Positions 42,466 to 51,053 of a stretch of DNA of 64,000 nucleotides are shown piece after piece (position 1 is the stretch's first letter; each line of letters begins with the position of its first letter). The DNA comes from Burkholderiales bacterium (lineage in GTDB: Bacteria > Pseudomonadota > Gammaproteobacteria > Burkholderiales > SG8-39): the NCBI GenBank assembly GCA_014860445.1, contig JACZJT010000042.1, positions 45,534 through 109,533 of the forward strand, written 5' to 3'. The notes beneath the pieces are model-generated. The model was not told the DNA's origin. It saw nothing but the letters and a program-made list of their open reading frames with translations, and made no database searches. Both the position numbers and the translations under genes were made by a program.

Positions 42466-44670
42466 ATGCGCAAGTTTGCGCCCGTTCTGGTCCTGCTTTT
42501 CTGCGCAACGACCGCACAGGCGCGGGAGCCGCAGCTCATGCCGCCCGCGGAACAGCCGGTCACCATCAACGCCGACCGGATCGAGGGCTATGCAAATCAG
42601 GAAACCAGCGCCATCGGCAACGCCGAGCTGCGCAGGGGCGACGTCAGCGTCCATGCCGATCGCTTGCGCTATATCTATGCCACGGACGAAGTGCAGGCCA
42701 GCGGCGGCGTGCGCTTTGCCCGCGACGGCGATCGCATGAGCGGGACCGGCCTGCGTTTGCGCGTACACGACAGCATCGGCCAGTTCGACCATGCCGATTA
42801 CGAGTTCGCGCTGCGCAGTCGCTCCGGTTACGGGCCGGTGCGCGCGCGCGGCAAGGCCGATGTGATCAAGTTCGAGAGCAAGGACAAGTATTCGCTGGAA
42901 AACGCGACCTTCACGACCTGCAAGGCTGGCAACGATGACTGGTATATGCAAGTGGGTGAACTCGACCTGGACATGACGCGCGACGTGGGCGTGGCGCGCA
43001 GAGGCAAGCTGGTGTTCAAGGGAGCGCCGATAGTCTACGTGCCCTGGGTCGATTTTCCGCTGCACAATCAGCGCAAGACCGGAATGCTTCCGCCCACCAT
43101 AGGCAGCAGCGGCAAGAGCGGGGTGGAAATCAGCACGCCGTTCTACATCAACCTTGCGCCTAACCGCGATCTCACGATCGAACCGCGCGAACTCTCCAAG
43201 CGCGGCCTGCAACTGGCCGCGCAGTTCCGCTATCTCGACCGCAGTTACGACGGCGAAGCGCGTTTCGAGAGCCTGCCCAACGACCGCATTCGCAACATCA
43301 ACCGCTATGCCACCACCATCCAGCACAATCAGAAGTTCACCAGCAATCTGACCGGCTACGTCAACGTCAACAAGGTTTCGGATGACAATTATTTCCGCGA
43401 TTTGTCCAGCCGCATCAATATCACGTCGCAGACCACCCTGCCGCGCGACGGCATGCTTACCTACAACGGGGGCTGGTGGACCGCGTCCGCGCGGGCGCAG
43501 CGGTTTCAGACGCTGCAGGATCCGATCAATCCGGTCGTCGAACCCTACGGCCGGATGCCCCAGCTGACGTTTAACGCGGCGCGGCAGTACGTCGGCGGCC
43601 TGGACCTCGCACTGACGAGCGAGTTCGTCGATTTCTACCATCCCACCAGCGTGATCGGCAGCCGGGTGATGCTCTACCCCAGTGCCAGTCTTCCACTGAT
43701 CCGGCCGGGCGCCTATCTCACGCCGAAACTGGGATTCCATTCCACCAGCTACGGTCTGGATCGCAACACCCCAGGGTCTCCGGATTCGATACGCAGGGCG
43801 CTGCCGATCGCCAGCATCGACAGCGGCCTGACATTCGAGCGCGACACTGCATTCAGCGGGCAGAAATTCCGCCAGACACTGGAGCCGCGCCTGTACTACC
43901 TGTACGTGCCCTATCGCGACCAGAGCAGGATTCCCTTGTTCGATACGGGGCTGGCCGATTTCAATTACGCGCAGATATTCTCCGAAAACCTGTTCAACGG
44001 CAGCGATCGAATTGCCGACGCCAACCAAGTAACCGTGGCCGCAACCTCGCGCCTGCTGTCGCCCTCCAACGGACAGGAGGCGCTCAAGGCCACCGTCGGC
44101 CAGCGCTTCTATTTCCACAATCAGCAGGTGGCGCTGGACGACGCGACGCCGACGCGTACCGACAAGACCTCGGATTTTCTCGCTGCGCTGAGCGGGCGCG
44201 TTTCGCGCAACTGGAGCCTGGACAGCGCGCTGCAGTACAACTCGCACCGCAATTTTTTCCAGCGCGTGGGGGTGGGCGCCCGCTACCAGCCGGAGACCGC
44301 CAAGGTGCTCAACCTGGGATACCGGTTTACACGCGACTCCCTGAGTCAATTGGACGTCTCGGCGCAGTGGCCGCTGGGTCGCGGATGGTATGGCGTGGGC
44401 CGCTATAACTATTCCACCCGGGATAACCGGCTGGTCGAAGGTCTGGCCGGTTTCGAATATAATGGGGGCTGCTGGATTGGGCGCCTGGTGGTGCAGCGTT
44501 TTGCAGCGGCCACCGGGACATCGACCAGCGCATTGTTCGTGCAACTGGAATTGAACGGATTCTCGCGCATCGGGTCGAACCCGCTCGAGACGCTGAAGCG
44601 CAATGTTCCCGGTTACAGCCGTATCGACCAGACCCGTCCCGACACACGACCGTTCGATTTTTACGAGTAA
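42466..44670 (+). CDS. lptD: LPS assembly outer-membrane protein LptD
   Basis: This 734-residue beta-barrel protein inserts lipopolysaccharide into the outer membrane with LptE. A signal peptide (MRKFAPVLVLLFCATTAQA) precedes the OstA/LptA-like jellyroll (INADRIEGYANQETSAIGNAELRRGDVSVHADRLRY). The large LptD barrel follows and ends in DYAQTRPDTRPFDFYE-type residues with a C-terminal aromatic. ATG 42466 is chosen because the signal peptide starts there; GTG 42454 adds four residues. It is the first gene of lptD-surA-pdxA-rsmA. Confidence 0.95.
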   Translation: MRKFAPVLVLLFCATTAQAREPQLMPPAEQPVTINADRIEGYANQETSAIGNAELRRGDVSVHADRLRYIYATDEVQASGGVRFARDGDRMSGTGLRLRVHDSIGQFDHADYEFALRSRSGYGPVRARGKADVIKFESKDKYSLENATFTTCKAGNDDWYMQVGELDLDMTRDVGVARRGKLVFKGAPIVYVPWVDFPLHNQRKTGMLPPTIGSSGKSGVEISTPFYINLAPNRDLTIEPRELSKRGLQLAAQFRYLDRSYDGEARFESLPNDRIRNINRYATTIQHNQKFTSNLTGYVNVNKVSDDNYFRDLSSRINITSQTTLPRDGMLTYNGGWWTASARAQRFQTLQDPINPVVEPYGRMPQLTFNAARQYVGGLDLALTSEFVDFYHPTSVIGSRVMLYPSASLPLIRPGAYLTPKLGFHSTSYGLDRNTPGSPDSIRRALPIASIDSGLTFERDTAFSGQKFRQTLEPRLYYLYVPYRDQSRIPLFDTGLADFNYAQIFSENLFNGSDRIADANQVTVAATSRLLSPSNGQEALKATVGQRFYFHNQQVALDDATPTRTDKTSDFLAALSGRVSRNWSLDSALQYNSHRNFFQRVGVGARYQPETAKVLNLGYRFTRDSLSQLDVSAQWPLGRGWYGVGRYNYSTRDNRLVEGLAGFEYNGGCWIGRLVVQRFAAATGTSTSALFVQLELNGFSRIGSNPLETLKRNVPGYSRIDQTRPDTRPFDFYE

Positions 44671-44677
44671 GCCTCAA

Positions 44678-46000
44678 ATGCGATTCTCAATTTCGGCAGC
44701 GATCGCGTGCTTCGCGACCGCGGCACTGGCGCTTGGCGCAGGCGGCGCGTTGGCGCAGAAACGGGCTCCCAGCCCGGTGGTGCTGGTCGACCGCATCGTC
44801 GCCGTGGTCAACAGCGACGTGATCACAAACGGCGAGGTCGCGGAGCGGGTAAAGGTGGTGACGCAGCAATTGAGGCAACAGGGTACGCCGCTGCCCGAGG
44901 CCGATTTGCTGCAAAAGCAGGTGCTGGAGCGCATGATCATGGACCGGCTGCAGCTCCAGCTGGCCAGGGAAACGGCACTGCGCGTGGACGACCTGCAGCT
45001 TGACCGCACCGTTGCGCGCGTCGCCGAGGGCAACAAGATGTCGTTGACGCAGTTCCGCCAGGCGCTGGAACGCGACGGGATTCAGTTCGACAAGTTCCGC
45101 GAGGAACTCCGCAATGAGGTCCTGCTGTCGCGCCTGCGCGAACGCGAGGTGGACAATCGCATCGTGGTCACCGAAAACGAGATCGACAATTTCCTCAGCC
45201 AGCAGTCCGCATCGCCGGCCGCGTCGACCGAATTCAACCTGAGCCACATCGTATTGCGCCTGCCCGAGCAGGCCAGCCCGGAGGTGGTGGAGCGCCAGCG
45301 CGCCCGCGCCGAGCAAGTGCTGACGCAGGTGCGCGCGGGCGCGGACTTCTCCAAGCTGGCGGTCGGTTTTTCGGATGCATCTGACGCGCTGCAGGGCGGG
45401 GTGATCGGCTGGCGCTCGCGCGACCGCTTGCCGGATCTGTTCGCGCAAGCGCTGGACGGGTTGAAGCCCGGCGAGGTAAGCGCCATCATTCGCAGCCCGG
45501 CCGGATTTCACATCCTCAAGCTGCTCGACCGCCGCGGCGGCGGAGCGCCGATCATCGTCGAACAAACCCACGCGCGGCACATCCTCGTAAAAACCAGCGA
45601 GATCGTGTCAGCGAGCGACGCCCAGCGCAAGCTGGAAAATCTGCGAGAGCGAATTGTCAATGGCGTCGATTTCGCGGAATTGGCCAGACTCAATTCGGAC
45701 GACACGTCCTCGATCAAGGGCGGCGATCTGGGCTGGATCTTTCCCGGTGACACCGTGCCAGAATTCGAGCGCGTCATGAACAGTCTCAAGCCCGGGGAGT
45801 TGAGCCAACCTTTCGCGTCGCCTTTCGGCTGGCACCTGATGCAGGTCCTGGAGCGGCGCAAGACAGACGTCTCGGGCGCACGCAAGCGGCAGGAAGCGCG
45901 GCTTGTTCTGCGCGAGCGCAAAGCCGACGAGGCCTACCAGGAGTGGCTGCGCCAGCTGCGCGATCGCGCCTTTGTGGAATATCGGTCGGACGAGCGCTAG
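44678..46000 (+). CDS. surA: Periplasmic chaperone and peptidyl-prolyl isomerase SurA
   Basis: This 440-residue protein has a signal peptide ending near GGALA (residue 26) and the SurA N-terminal domain ([18 protein letters not shown]). Two parvulin domains follow, starting near [11 protein letters not shown] and [11 protein letters not shown], each with the GGDLGW/GGVIGW motif. It folds outer-membrane porins and LptD, its operon neighbour. The last base of its stop is the first base of the pdxA GTG start. Confidence 0.96.
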   Translation: MRFSISAAIACFATAALALGAGGALAQKRAPSPVVLVDRIVAVVNSDVITNGEVAERVKVVTQQLRQQGTPLPEADLLQKQVLERMIMDRLQLQLARETALRVDDLQLDRTVARVAEGNKMSLTQFRQALERDGIQFDKFREELRNEVLLSRLREREVDNRIVVTENEIDNFLSQQSASPAASTEFNLSHIVLRLPEQASPEVVERQRARAEQVLTQVRAGADFSKLAVGFSDASDALQGGVIGWRSRDRLPDLFAQALDGLKPGEVSAIIRSPAGFHILKLLDRRGGGAPIIVEQTHARHILVKTSEIVSASDAQRKLENLRERIVNGVDFAELARLNSDDTSSIKGGDLGWIFPGDTVPEFERVMNSLKPGELSQPFASPFGWHLMQVLERRKTDVSGARKRQEARLVLRERKADEAYQEWLRQLRDRAFVEYRSDER

Positions 46001-47028
46001 TGTCCGCCGTTGGTGCCGGTTCAAACAACGCGGAGGGAAAAGCGGCGTCCCGGCCCCTAGTCGCGGTCACTTCCGGAGAGCCGGCAGGTATCGGGCCTGA
46101 TATCTGCCTTGCGCTTGCGGCTTTGCGCCCGGCTTGCCGGGCCGTCATCTTCGCCGATAGCGAATTGCTCGCACAGCGTGCAGAACAGTTGGGTCTGAAA
46201 CTGCGATTGCGTGCATTCGATCCCGCGCGCCCGCCGGCCGCGGACGAGCTCGAAGTGCTGCATCTGCCCCTCGCCGCGCCGGTGCAAGCGGGCAGGCTGG
46301 ATCCGGCAAACGGCCGGTACGTGCTTTCCCTGCTCGATCGCGCCGTGGCCGGCTGTATGGATGGCAGCTTTTCCGCGATGGTGACCGCGCCGGTGCACAA
46401 GGGCGTGATCAACGACGCCGGCATACCTTTTACCGGCCATACGGAATACCTTGCGGCGCTGACCTCGACGCCGCGCGTCGTCATGATGCTCGCGGGTGGC
46501 GGACTGCGTGTCGCGCTGGCCACGACCCATCTGGCGCTGGCCGAAGTCGCCGGCGCGATCACGCGCGAAAGCCTGGACGCCACGCTGCGTATCCTGCATC
46601 GCGCCTTGCAGCAGCGTTTCGGAATTGCCGCGCCGCGTCTTCTGATTGCTGGACTCAACCCGCACGGCGGCGAGGGCGGCCATCTGGGCAGGGAAGAAAT
46701 CGAAATCATCTGTCCGGTGCTCGAGCAACTGCGCCGGTCGGGTATGCATCTGGAAGGGCCGCTCCCAGCGGACACGCTGTTCACGCCGGCGGTGCTCGCG
46801 CGAGGCGATTGCGTGCTCGCGATGTACCACGACCAGGGACTGCCGGTGCTCAAGTACGCGAGTTTCGGCGCCGGCGTCAATGTCACGCTGGGACTGCCGA
46901 TCGTGCGCACTTCGGTCGACCACGGTACCGCACTGGATCTGGCCGGCAGCGGCAAAGCGGATACGGGCAGCCTGGTCGCGGCCATCGAAATGGCACTGGA
47001 GATGGTGCGCGACCCTACACCTGCTTAG
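46000..47028 (+). CDS. pdxA: 4-hydroxythreonine-4-phosphate dehydrogenase PdxA
   Basis: This 342-residue enzyme of the DXP-dependent pyridoxal phosphate route oxidises 4-phosphohydroxythreonine. Evidence includes [17 protein letters not shown] and the metal-binding histidines in [20 protein letters not shown] and [31 protein letters not shown] also fits. Start is GTG 46000, which overlaps the surA TAG by one base. It runs directly into rsmA with no gap. Confidence 0.95.
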   Translation: MSAVGAGSNNAEGKAASRPLVAVTSGEPAGIGPDICLALAALRPACRAVIFADSELLAQRAEQLGLKLRLRAFDPARPPAADELEVLHLPLAAPVQAGRLDPANGRYVLSLLDRAVAGCMDGSFSAMVTAPVHKGVINDAGIPFTGHTEYLAALTSTPRVVMMLAGGGLRVALATTHLALAEVAGAITRESLDATLRILHRALQQRFGIAAPRLLIAGLNPHGGEGGHLGREEIEIICPVLEQLRRSGMHLEGPLPADTLFTPAVLARGDCVLAMYHDQGLPVLKYASFGAGVNVTLGLPIVRTSVDHGTALDLAGSGKADTGSLVAAIEMALEMVRDPTPA

Positions 47029-47805
47029 ATGAAGCACAACCCGCGAAAACGGTTTGGTCAGCACTTCCTGACCGACCAGACAGTGATCGCCGAGATCGTC
47101 GCCGCTATCCGGCCACGGCCGGACGATGTCATGGTGGAGATCGGACCGGGTTTGGGGGCGCTCACTACGCCGCTCGCAGCAGCGCTGCGGCATTTGCATG
47201 TGATCGAAATCGACCGAGACATTGTCGCGCACCTGCGGCGGTCCTATGCGCCGGCGCAACTGTCGGTGCATGCGGGCGACGTGCTCGAATTCGATTTCGC
47301 TGCACTGCCGCGCGCGCTGCGCGTGGTCGGCAACCTGCCCTACAATATTTCCACGCCCCTGCTGTTTCATCTGGCGAATTACGCCGAGCGCATACTCGAT
47401 ATGCATTTCATGCTGCAGAAAGAGGTGGTCGAGCGCATGGTCGCGACCCCGGGGGGCAGCGACTACGGACGCCTGTCGGTAATGCTGCAGACCCGATTCG
47501 ACATGGAACTGCTGTTCGAGGTCGCGCCGGAATCGTTTTCGCCGCCGCCTCAGGTCGACTCTGCGGTGGTGCGCCTGCGGCCGCGGCCGCGGGACTCGTT
47601 GGCTGTGGTGAGCGAGACGGGCCTGGCGAACGTGGTGCGTTGCGCCTTTTCCCAGCGGCGCAAGACCTTGCGCAACTCCCTGTCCGGGCTGTTAGAGGCG
47701 GATGATTACGCCGCGCTGGGGATTTCGCCGGGCCTGCGAGCGGAGAATTTGACGGTCGCCGATTTTGCCGCGATAAGCAACTATCTGGAAAATAAAGGCA
47801 AATGA
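47029..47805 (+). CDS. rsmA: 16S rRNA dimethyladenosine transferase RsmA (KsgA)
   Basis: This 258-residue methyltransferase dimethylates two adenines near the 3' end of 16S rRNA. The start PRKRFGQHFLTD, the SAM-binding VEIGPGLGALTTPL, the catalytic NLPYNISTPLLFHL and the C-terminal FSQRRKTLRNSL are all standard. Its ATG follows the pdxA stop with no intervening base. Last gene of the lptD operon. Confidence 0.97.
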   Translation: MKHNPRKRFGQHFLTDQTVIAEIVAAIRPRPDDVMVEIGPGLGALTTPLAAALRHLHVIEIDRDIVAHLRRSYAPAQLSVHAGDVLEFDFAALPRALRVVGNLPYNISTPLLFHLANYAERILDMHFMLQKEVVERMVATPGGSDYGRLSVMLQTRFDMELLFEVAPESFSPPPQVDSAVVRLRPRPRDSLAVVSETGLANVVRCAFSQRRKTLRNSLSGLLEADDYAALGISPGLRAENLTVADFAAISNYLENKGK

Positions 47806-47819
47806 ATAGCGAATTGATG

Positions 47820-47848
47820 TTCACAAAAACGCCTTCCGCTGGCACAAT
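47820..47848 (+). promoter_or_regulatory. Candidate promoter for the gene at 47894
   Basis: TTCACA (47820-47825) and CACAAT (47843-47848) are separated by 17 bases. They match five and four consensus positions of sigma-70 hexamers. They lie 46 bases before the start of the next gene, in an 88-base gap after rsmA. Confidence 0.4.
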
Positions 47849-47893
47849 AGATGCCCTCGCTGCATCAGCCAGGATATAACGCCGGAGATTAGT

Positions 47894-48550
47894 ATGGGCC
47901 TGCTAGACGACCTGAAAAAACAGGCAGACATGATGAAGAGCCAGCAGCTTTCCCAGCAGTCAATGCTGGAAGAAAGCATCAAGCTGGTCGAGGTCAAGAT
48001 GCATCAGACCTTTCTCTACCTGAACGATCTGCTGAAGCAGCTGGCGGTTCTCAAGCCGACCAATCCGACACCGTATTCGATACCGGGGGTCGGCGATTTG
48101 CAGAATCTGGGCTACGCCGAGTCGTTCATCAACTATCGCAAGAAGAAGATAGGCGAAAAGGATTACTACGACTACGTCACCATGTACATCAAATGGTCGT
48201 CGCCCGCGAACCTCACGGTCGAGCGCGACATGCCCGCCGCGATTCAGAAGGTGAACGAGGTCTTATGGAGTTTCGGCCTGAAATTCACCGAAGAGAAAAT
48301 CAAGAAGCCGGGCGGCGGTTTCGAAAAAATGAAATTTACGGTGCCGAGCAACGTCACCTGCGACATAACGATCACGGCCGATCACGACAATGCCCGGCTG
48401 GTGGTGAAGGGCAAGCATTTTTTCCGCCTGGGCGCGGACGAACTGCGCATACCGGCAGGCGACATCAACGAGGCATTGCTGGAAGAGTTTGCCAAGATGC
48501 TGATCGGCCAGCCCAGCGTGCTGCGCAAATATCGGGTCGCCACGCTCTAG
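47894..48550 (+). CDS. Conserved-looking cytoplasmic protein of unknown function
   Basis: This 218-residue protein has no signal peptide or membrane helix. The first 60 residues (GLLDDLKKQADMMKSQQLSQQ...) look helical and amphipathic. The rest alternates strand and helix, with YVTMYIKWSSPANLTVERDMPAA, KFTVPSNVTCDITITADHDN and LEEFAKMLIGQPSVLRKY. Codon use and composition match the neighbours, and a GGAG lies ahead of the start, so it is a real gene. I do not recognise the family. It appears to have its own promoter and to end at a hairpin shared with gloA. Confidence 0.75.
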   Translation: MGLLDDLKKQADMMKSQQLSQQSMLEESIKLVEVKMHQTFLYLNDLLKQLAVLKPTNPTPYSIPGVGDLQNLGYAESFINYRKKKIGEKDYYDYVTMYIKWSSPANLTVERDMPAAIQKVNEVLWSFGLKFTEEKIKKPGGGFEKMKFTVPSNVTCDITITADHDNARLVVKGKHFFRLGADELRIPAGDINEALLEEFAKMLIGQPSVLRKYRVATL

Positions 48551-48552
48551 AC

Positions 48553-48576
48553 GAAGGCCCCGTCAGGGCGGCCTTC
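48553..48576. terminator. Bidirectional hairpin between convergent genes
   Basis: GAAGGCC (48553-48559) and GGCCTTC (48570-48576) form a perfect 7-base stem around a 10-base GC-rich loop. It lies between the converging stops at 48550 and 48586, where a shared terminator is expected. No strong T-run follows. Confidence 0.45.
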
Positions 48577-48585
48577 CAGCTTTCC

Positions 48586-48972
48586 CTACTGCTTGCGCTC
48601 GATTAGCTCGATTTTGTATCCGTCGGGATCCTGCACGAAGGCGATCACCGTGCTGCCCCCTTTGACCGGTCCCGCTTCCCGGGTGACGATGCCGCCCTTT
48701 GCCTTGACCGTTTCACACGCCTTGTACGCGTCGGGGACTTCAATCGCGAGATGTCCGAAAGCGGTTCCCAGGTCGTAGCTGTCGACGCCGTAGTTGTAGG
48801 TGAGTTCGATCACCGCCTGCGCATCCTCGGTGCCGTAGCCGACGAAGGCCAGCGAGTATTTTTGCTCCGGCCGGTCGGTGCTGCGCAACATTTGCATGCC
48901 CATGACCTCTGTGTAGAATTTTACCGAACGCTCCATGTTCCCGACGCGCAGCATGGTGTGCAGAATTCTCAT
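48586..48972 (-). CDS. gloA: Lactoylglutathione lyase (glyoxalase I)
   Basis: This 128-residue enzyme converts the methylglyoxal-glutathione adduct to lactoylglutathione. Metal ligands are visible: His5 in MRILHTML, a central Glu in VIELTYNYG, the His in FGHLAIEV and the Glu in [29 protein letters not shown] is the usual N-terminal module. Length fits GloA (about 130). It is probably the last gene of the minus-strand gmhB-plsC-ygjP group. Confidence 0.95.
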   Translation of the reverse strand: MRILHTMLRVGNMERSVKFYTEVMGMQMLRSTDRPEQKYSLAFVGYGTEDAQAVIELTYNYGVDSYDLGTAFGHLAIEVPDAYKACETVKAKGGIVTREAGPVKGGSTVIAFVQDPDGYKIELIERKQ

Positions 48973-48983
48973 GAATTTTCCTC

Positions 48984-49751
48984 CTATAGGATTGGCAGGC
49001 TGTGGCTGCATAGACGCAGTTCCCTGCGCGCAGCCCGGTAATCGGGATAGAGGCCGCCGACGACGGTCCAGAAGCGCGCCGAGTGATTCATTTCGCGCAG
49101 GTGCGCCAGTTCGTGCGCGACCACGTAATCGACCAGGCGCAGAGGCAGGTGTATCAGGCGCCAGTTGAGCCGCACCTGCCCGTCTTCCCGGCACAGCCCC
49201 CATTGCGTGCGCGCATTCGACAGAGTCAGCGTCGGCGTCGGCACGCCGAGCGTCGAGGCGTATGTGGCCAGGCGCTCGCCCAGCACGGACTGCGCCCGCT
49301 CCTTGATCCATGCAATGCCGCGTTTTCTGAGTGCCGACGGTGCTTCGCGGGGCTTTAGCCCGATGCCGAGGCGTCCATTGTCCAGCGTGATGCCGGTCCG
49401 GCCCGGGATCAGTTCGATGGTCACAGGCGCCCCCAGAATCGCGATGTTTGCACCGTCGCTCCAGTCAACCACCGGTGGCCTGGGCGCTGCGCGCCATTCG
49501 GCCAGTTTTTTCAAAACCCAGCGCGCTTTTTCGCAAAGGAAGGCCTCGACTTCGGCGATTCGCGCGTGGCCCGGCGCGGCCACGCGCAGGCCGTCTGCGT
49601 CGACCACAATGCCGATCGAGCGGCGGCGGGCGCGGCGAAAACGGTAGCCGACGATCTCGCCGCCGAGCTGGATGTATCGCAGCGTGCCTGCGGGAACGGT
49701 GACGGGGGCGATCGCAAGAGGCAGCTCAAGCTGCACGTTCGGTCTCCGCAC
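48984..49751 (-). CDS. YgjP-like (M48/DUF45) zinc metallopeptidase
   Basis: This 255-residue protein carries the zinc motif HELAH in [22 protein letters not shown], preceded by [18 protein letters not shown]. This is the signature of the YgjP/SprT-like DUF45 family. The N-terminal half has [19 protein letters not shown], a common family segment. The biological target is unknown. The chosen start ATG 49751 overlaps the end of plsC by 26 bases; a shorter start is possible. Confidence 0.85.
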   Translation of the reverse strand: MRRPNVQLELPLAIAPVTVPAGTLRYIQLGGEIVGYRFRRARRRSIGIVVDADGLRVAAPGHARIAEVEAFLCEKARWVLKKLAEWRAAPRPPVVDWSDGANIAILGAPVTIELIPGRTGITLDNGRLGIGLKPREAPSALRKRGIAWIKERAQSVLGERLATYASTLGVPTPTLTLSNARTQWGLCREDGQVRLNWRLIHLPLRLVDYVVAHELAHLREMNHSARFWTVVGGLYPDYRAARRELRLCSHSLPIL

Positions 49752-50454
49752 GCACCAGAATTTCCACCTGGCCCTCGACCCAGTCTTCCACCTTGCGCAT
49801 CAGCTGCTCGGGCGATTGACCTTTGCTTTCGATGGGTTCGCCGATCACCACGGTCACTTTGCCCGGGTGTTTGAGAAATGCGTTGCGCGGCCACAGCAGC
49901 CCGGCGTTGTGCGCGACCGGCAGCACGCGCGCGCCGGTTTGGATCGCAACATGCGCGCCTCCGAGCTTGTAGCGTCCACGTTTCCCGACGGCGATGCGCG
50001 TGCCCTCCGGATAAACCATGATGCAAAAACCCTGGGCGAGCCGCTCCTTGCCGATTTCGACCGTACGGCGCAGGGCGTTCTTCTTGTCCGCGCGGTTGAT
50101 GAATATGGGACTGAACAGCGCCAGTCCCCAGCCGAGGAACGGCAGCCACATGAGTTCGCGTTTCATCACATACACGTGGGGCGGGAAAATCTCCGAGTAG
50201 GCCAGCGTTTCCCAGGCCGAAGAATGCTTGGACAGGATTACGACCGGTTCTGCGGGAATGTTCTCGCGGCCGCGGACTTCGTAGCGGATGCCCAGTACAT
50301 AAATCGCCAGCCAGGCGGCGAGTCGCGGCCAGCCGGCGATGATTTTCCAGCGCGGGATGCGCGGCAGCAATGCAACGCACATCACGAGCACCCAGTAGGG
50401 CACGACGATGATGACCAGAAGCGCGTAGTAGACCAGCGCGCGCAGTGCCTTCAT
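49726..50454 (-). CDS. plsC: 1-acyl-sn-glycerol-3-phosphate acyltransferase-type enzyme (PlsC)
   Basis: This 242-residue membrane-associated acyltransferase probably makes phosphatidic acid. A hydrophobic N-terminal helix precedes the catalytic motif SKHSSAWET, in which the usual HX4D is HX4E, a variant common in betaproteobacterial PlsC-like proteins. The second motif FCIMVYPEGTRIAVGKRGRYKLGG and the block VLPVAHNAG are standard. ATG 50454 overlaps the gmhB stop. Context next to gmhB suits a cell-envelope lipid role. Confidence 0.9.
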   Translation of the reverse strand: MKALRALVYYALLVIIVVPYWVLVMCVALLPRIPRWKIIAGWPRLAAWLAIYVLGIRYEVRGRENIPAEPVVILSKHSSAWETLAYSEIFPPHVYVMKRELMWLPFLGWGLALFSPIFINRADKKNALRRTVEIGKERLAQGFCIMVYPEGTRIAVGKRGRYKLGGAHVAIQTGARVLPVAHNAGLLWPRNAFLKHPGKVTVVIGEPIESKGQSPEQLMRKVEDWVEGQVEILVRAETERAA

Positions 50455-50984
50455 GTGCTCATCGCCAGTGCCGCGGCCGCGAGGTCCGCATGAACTTCGG
50501 TGCCCTCGGGCAAGCCGCCCGACTTCAGTGTCTGCTCGCCCTTGCCGGTCAGCACCAGCACCGGGCGGGCGCCGGCGGCGCTCGCCGCCTGCAGGTCGCG
50601 CAGCGAGTCGCCGATGACCGATATATCGGCGGGCGCGATTTTGAAGCGCCCGGCGATGTCCTGCAGCATGCCCGGTTGTGGTTTGCGGCAGGCGCAGCCC
50701 GCATCCTGCTTATGCGGGCAGAAGAACACGGCATCGATGCGACCGCCCAGCTGATTCACCGCTTTGTGCATCTTGTCGTGCATTGCGTTGAGCGTGGCCA
50801 TGTCGAACAAGCCCCGTCCCAGGCCCGACTGGTTGGTCGCGACGACCAGTCGAAATCCCGCTTGCGTGAGGCGCGCGATCGCCTCCAGGCTGCCCGGGAT
50901 GGGCTTCCATTCCTCCGGACTCTTGATATAGGCATCGCTGTCGACGTTGATTACGCCGTCGCGGTCCAGGACAACGAGCTTCAT
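50451..50984 (-). CDS. gmhB: D-glycero-beta-D-manno-heptose 1,7-bisphosphate 7-phosphatase
   Basis: This 177-residue HAD phosphatase works in ADP-heptose synthesis for the LPS core. The nucleophile motif VVLDRDGVIN is followed by ATNQSGLGRG and the zinc site CPHKQDAGCACRKP. VIGDSLRDLQAASAAGA is the final motif. The start ATG 50984 lies in an imperfect 24-base duplication of the initiation region (50975-50998 and 51004-51027). The upstream copy opens a 10-codon frame (MKLAMGQLAI) whose TGA overlaps the gmhB ATG. Confidence 0.93.
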   Translation of the reverse strand: MKLVVLDRDGVINVDSDAYIKSPEEWKPIPGSLEAIARLTQAGFRLVVATNQSGLGRGLFDMATLNAMHDKMHKAVNQLGGRIDAVFFCPHKQDAGCACRKPQPGMLQDIAGRFKIAPADISVIGDSLRDLQAASAAGARPVLVLTGKGEQTLKSGGLPEGTEVHADLAAAALAMST

Positions 50985-51027
50985 ATAGCGAGTTGTCCCA
51001 TTGCGAGCTTCATAAAGCGAGTCGTCC
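50975..51027 (-). repeat. Duplicated translation-start region of gmhB
   Basis: Two 24-base copies (50975-50998 and 51004-51027) differ at two positions. On the minus strand each contains the start ATGAAGCTCG with the preceding GGAC. The upstream copy yields a 10-codon leader ending exactly over the true start. Confidence 0.7.
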
Positions 51028-51053
51028 TTTTACAGGTTTCCGGCCAACGACGG

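Noticed and set aside
50188..50230. PlsC motif reads HX4E instead of HX4D.
   Set aside because: This variant is common in PlsC-like proteins of betaproteobacteria, so it is not taken as loss of activity.
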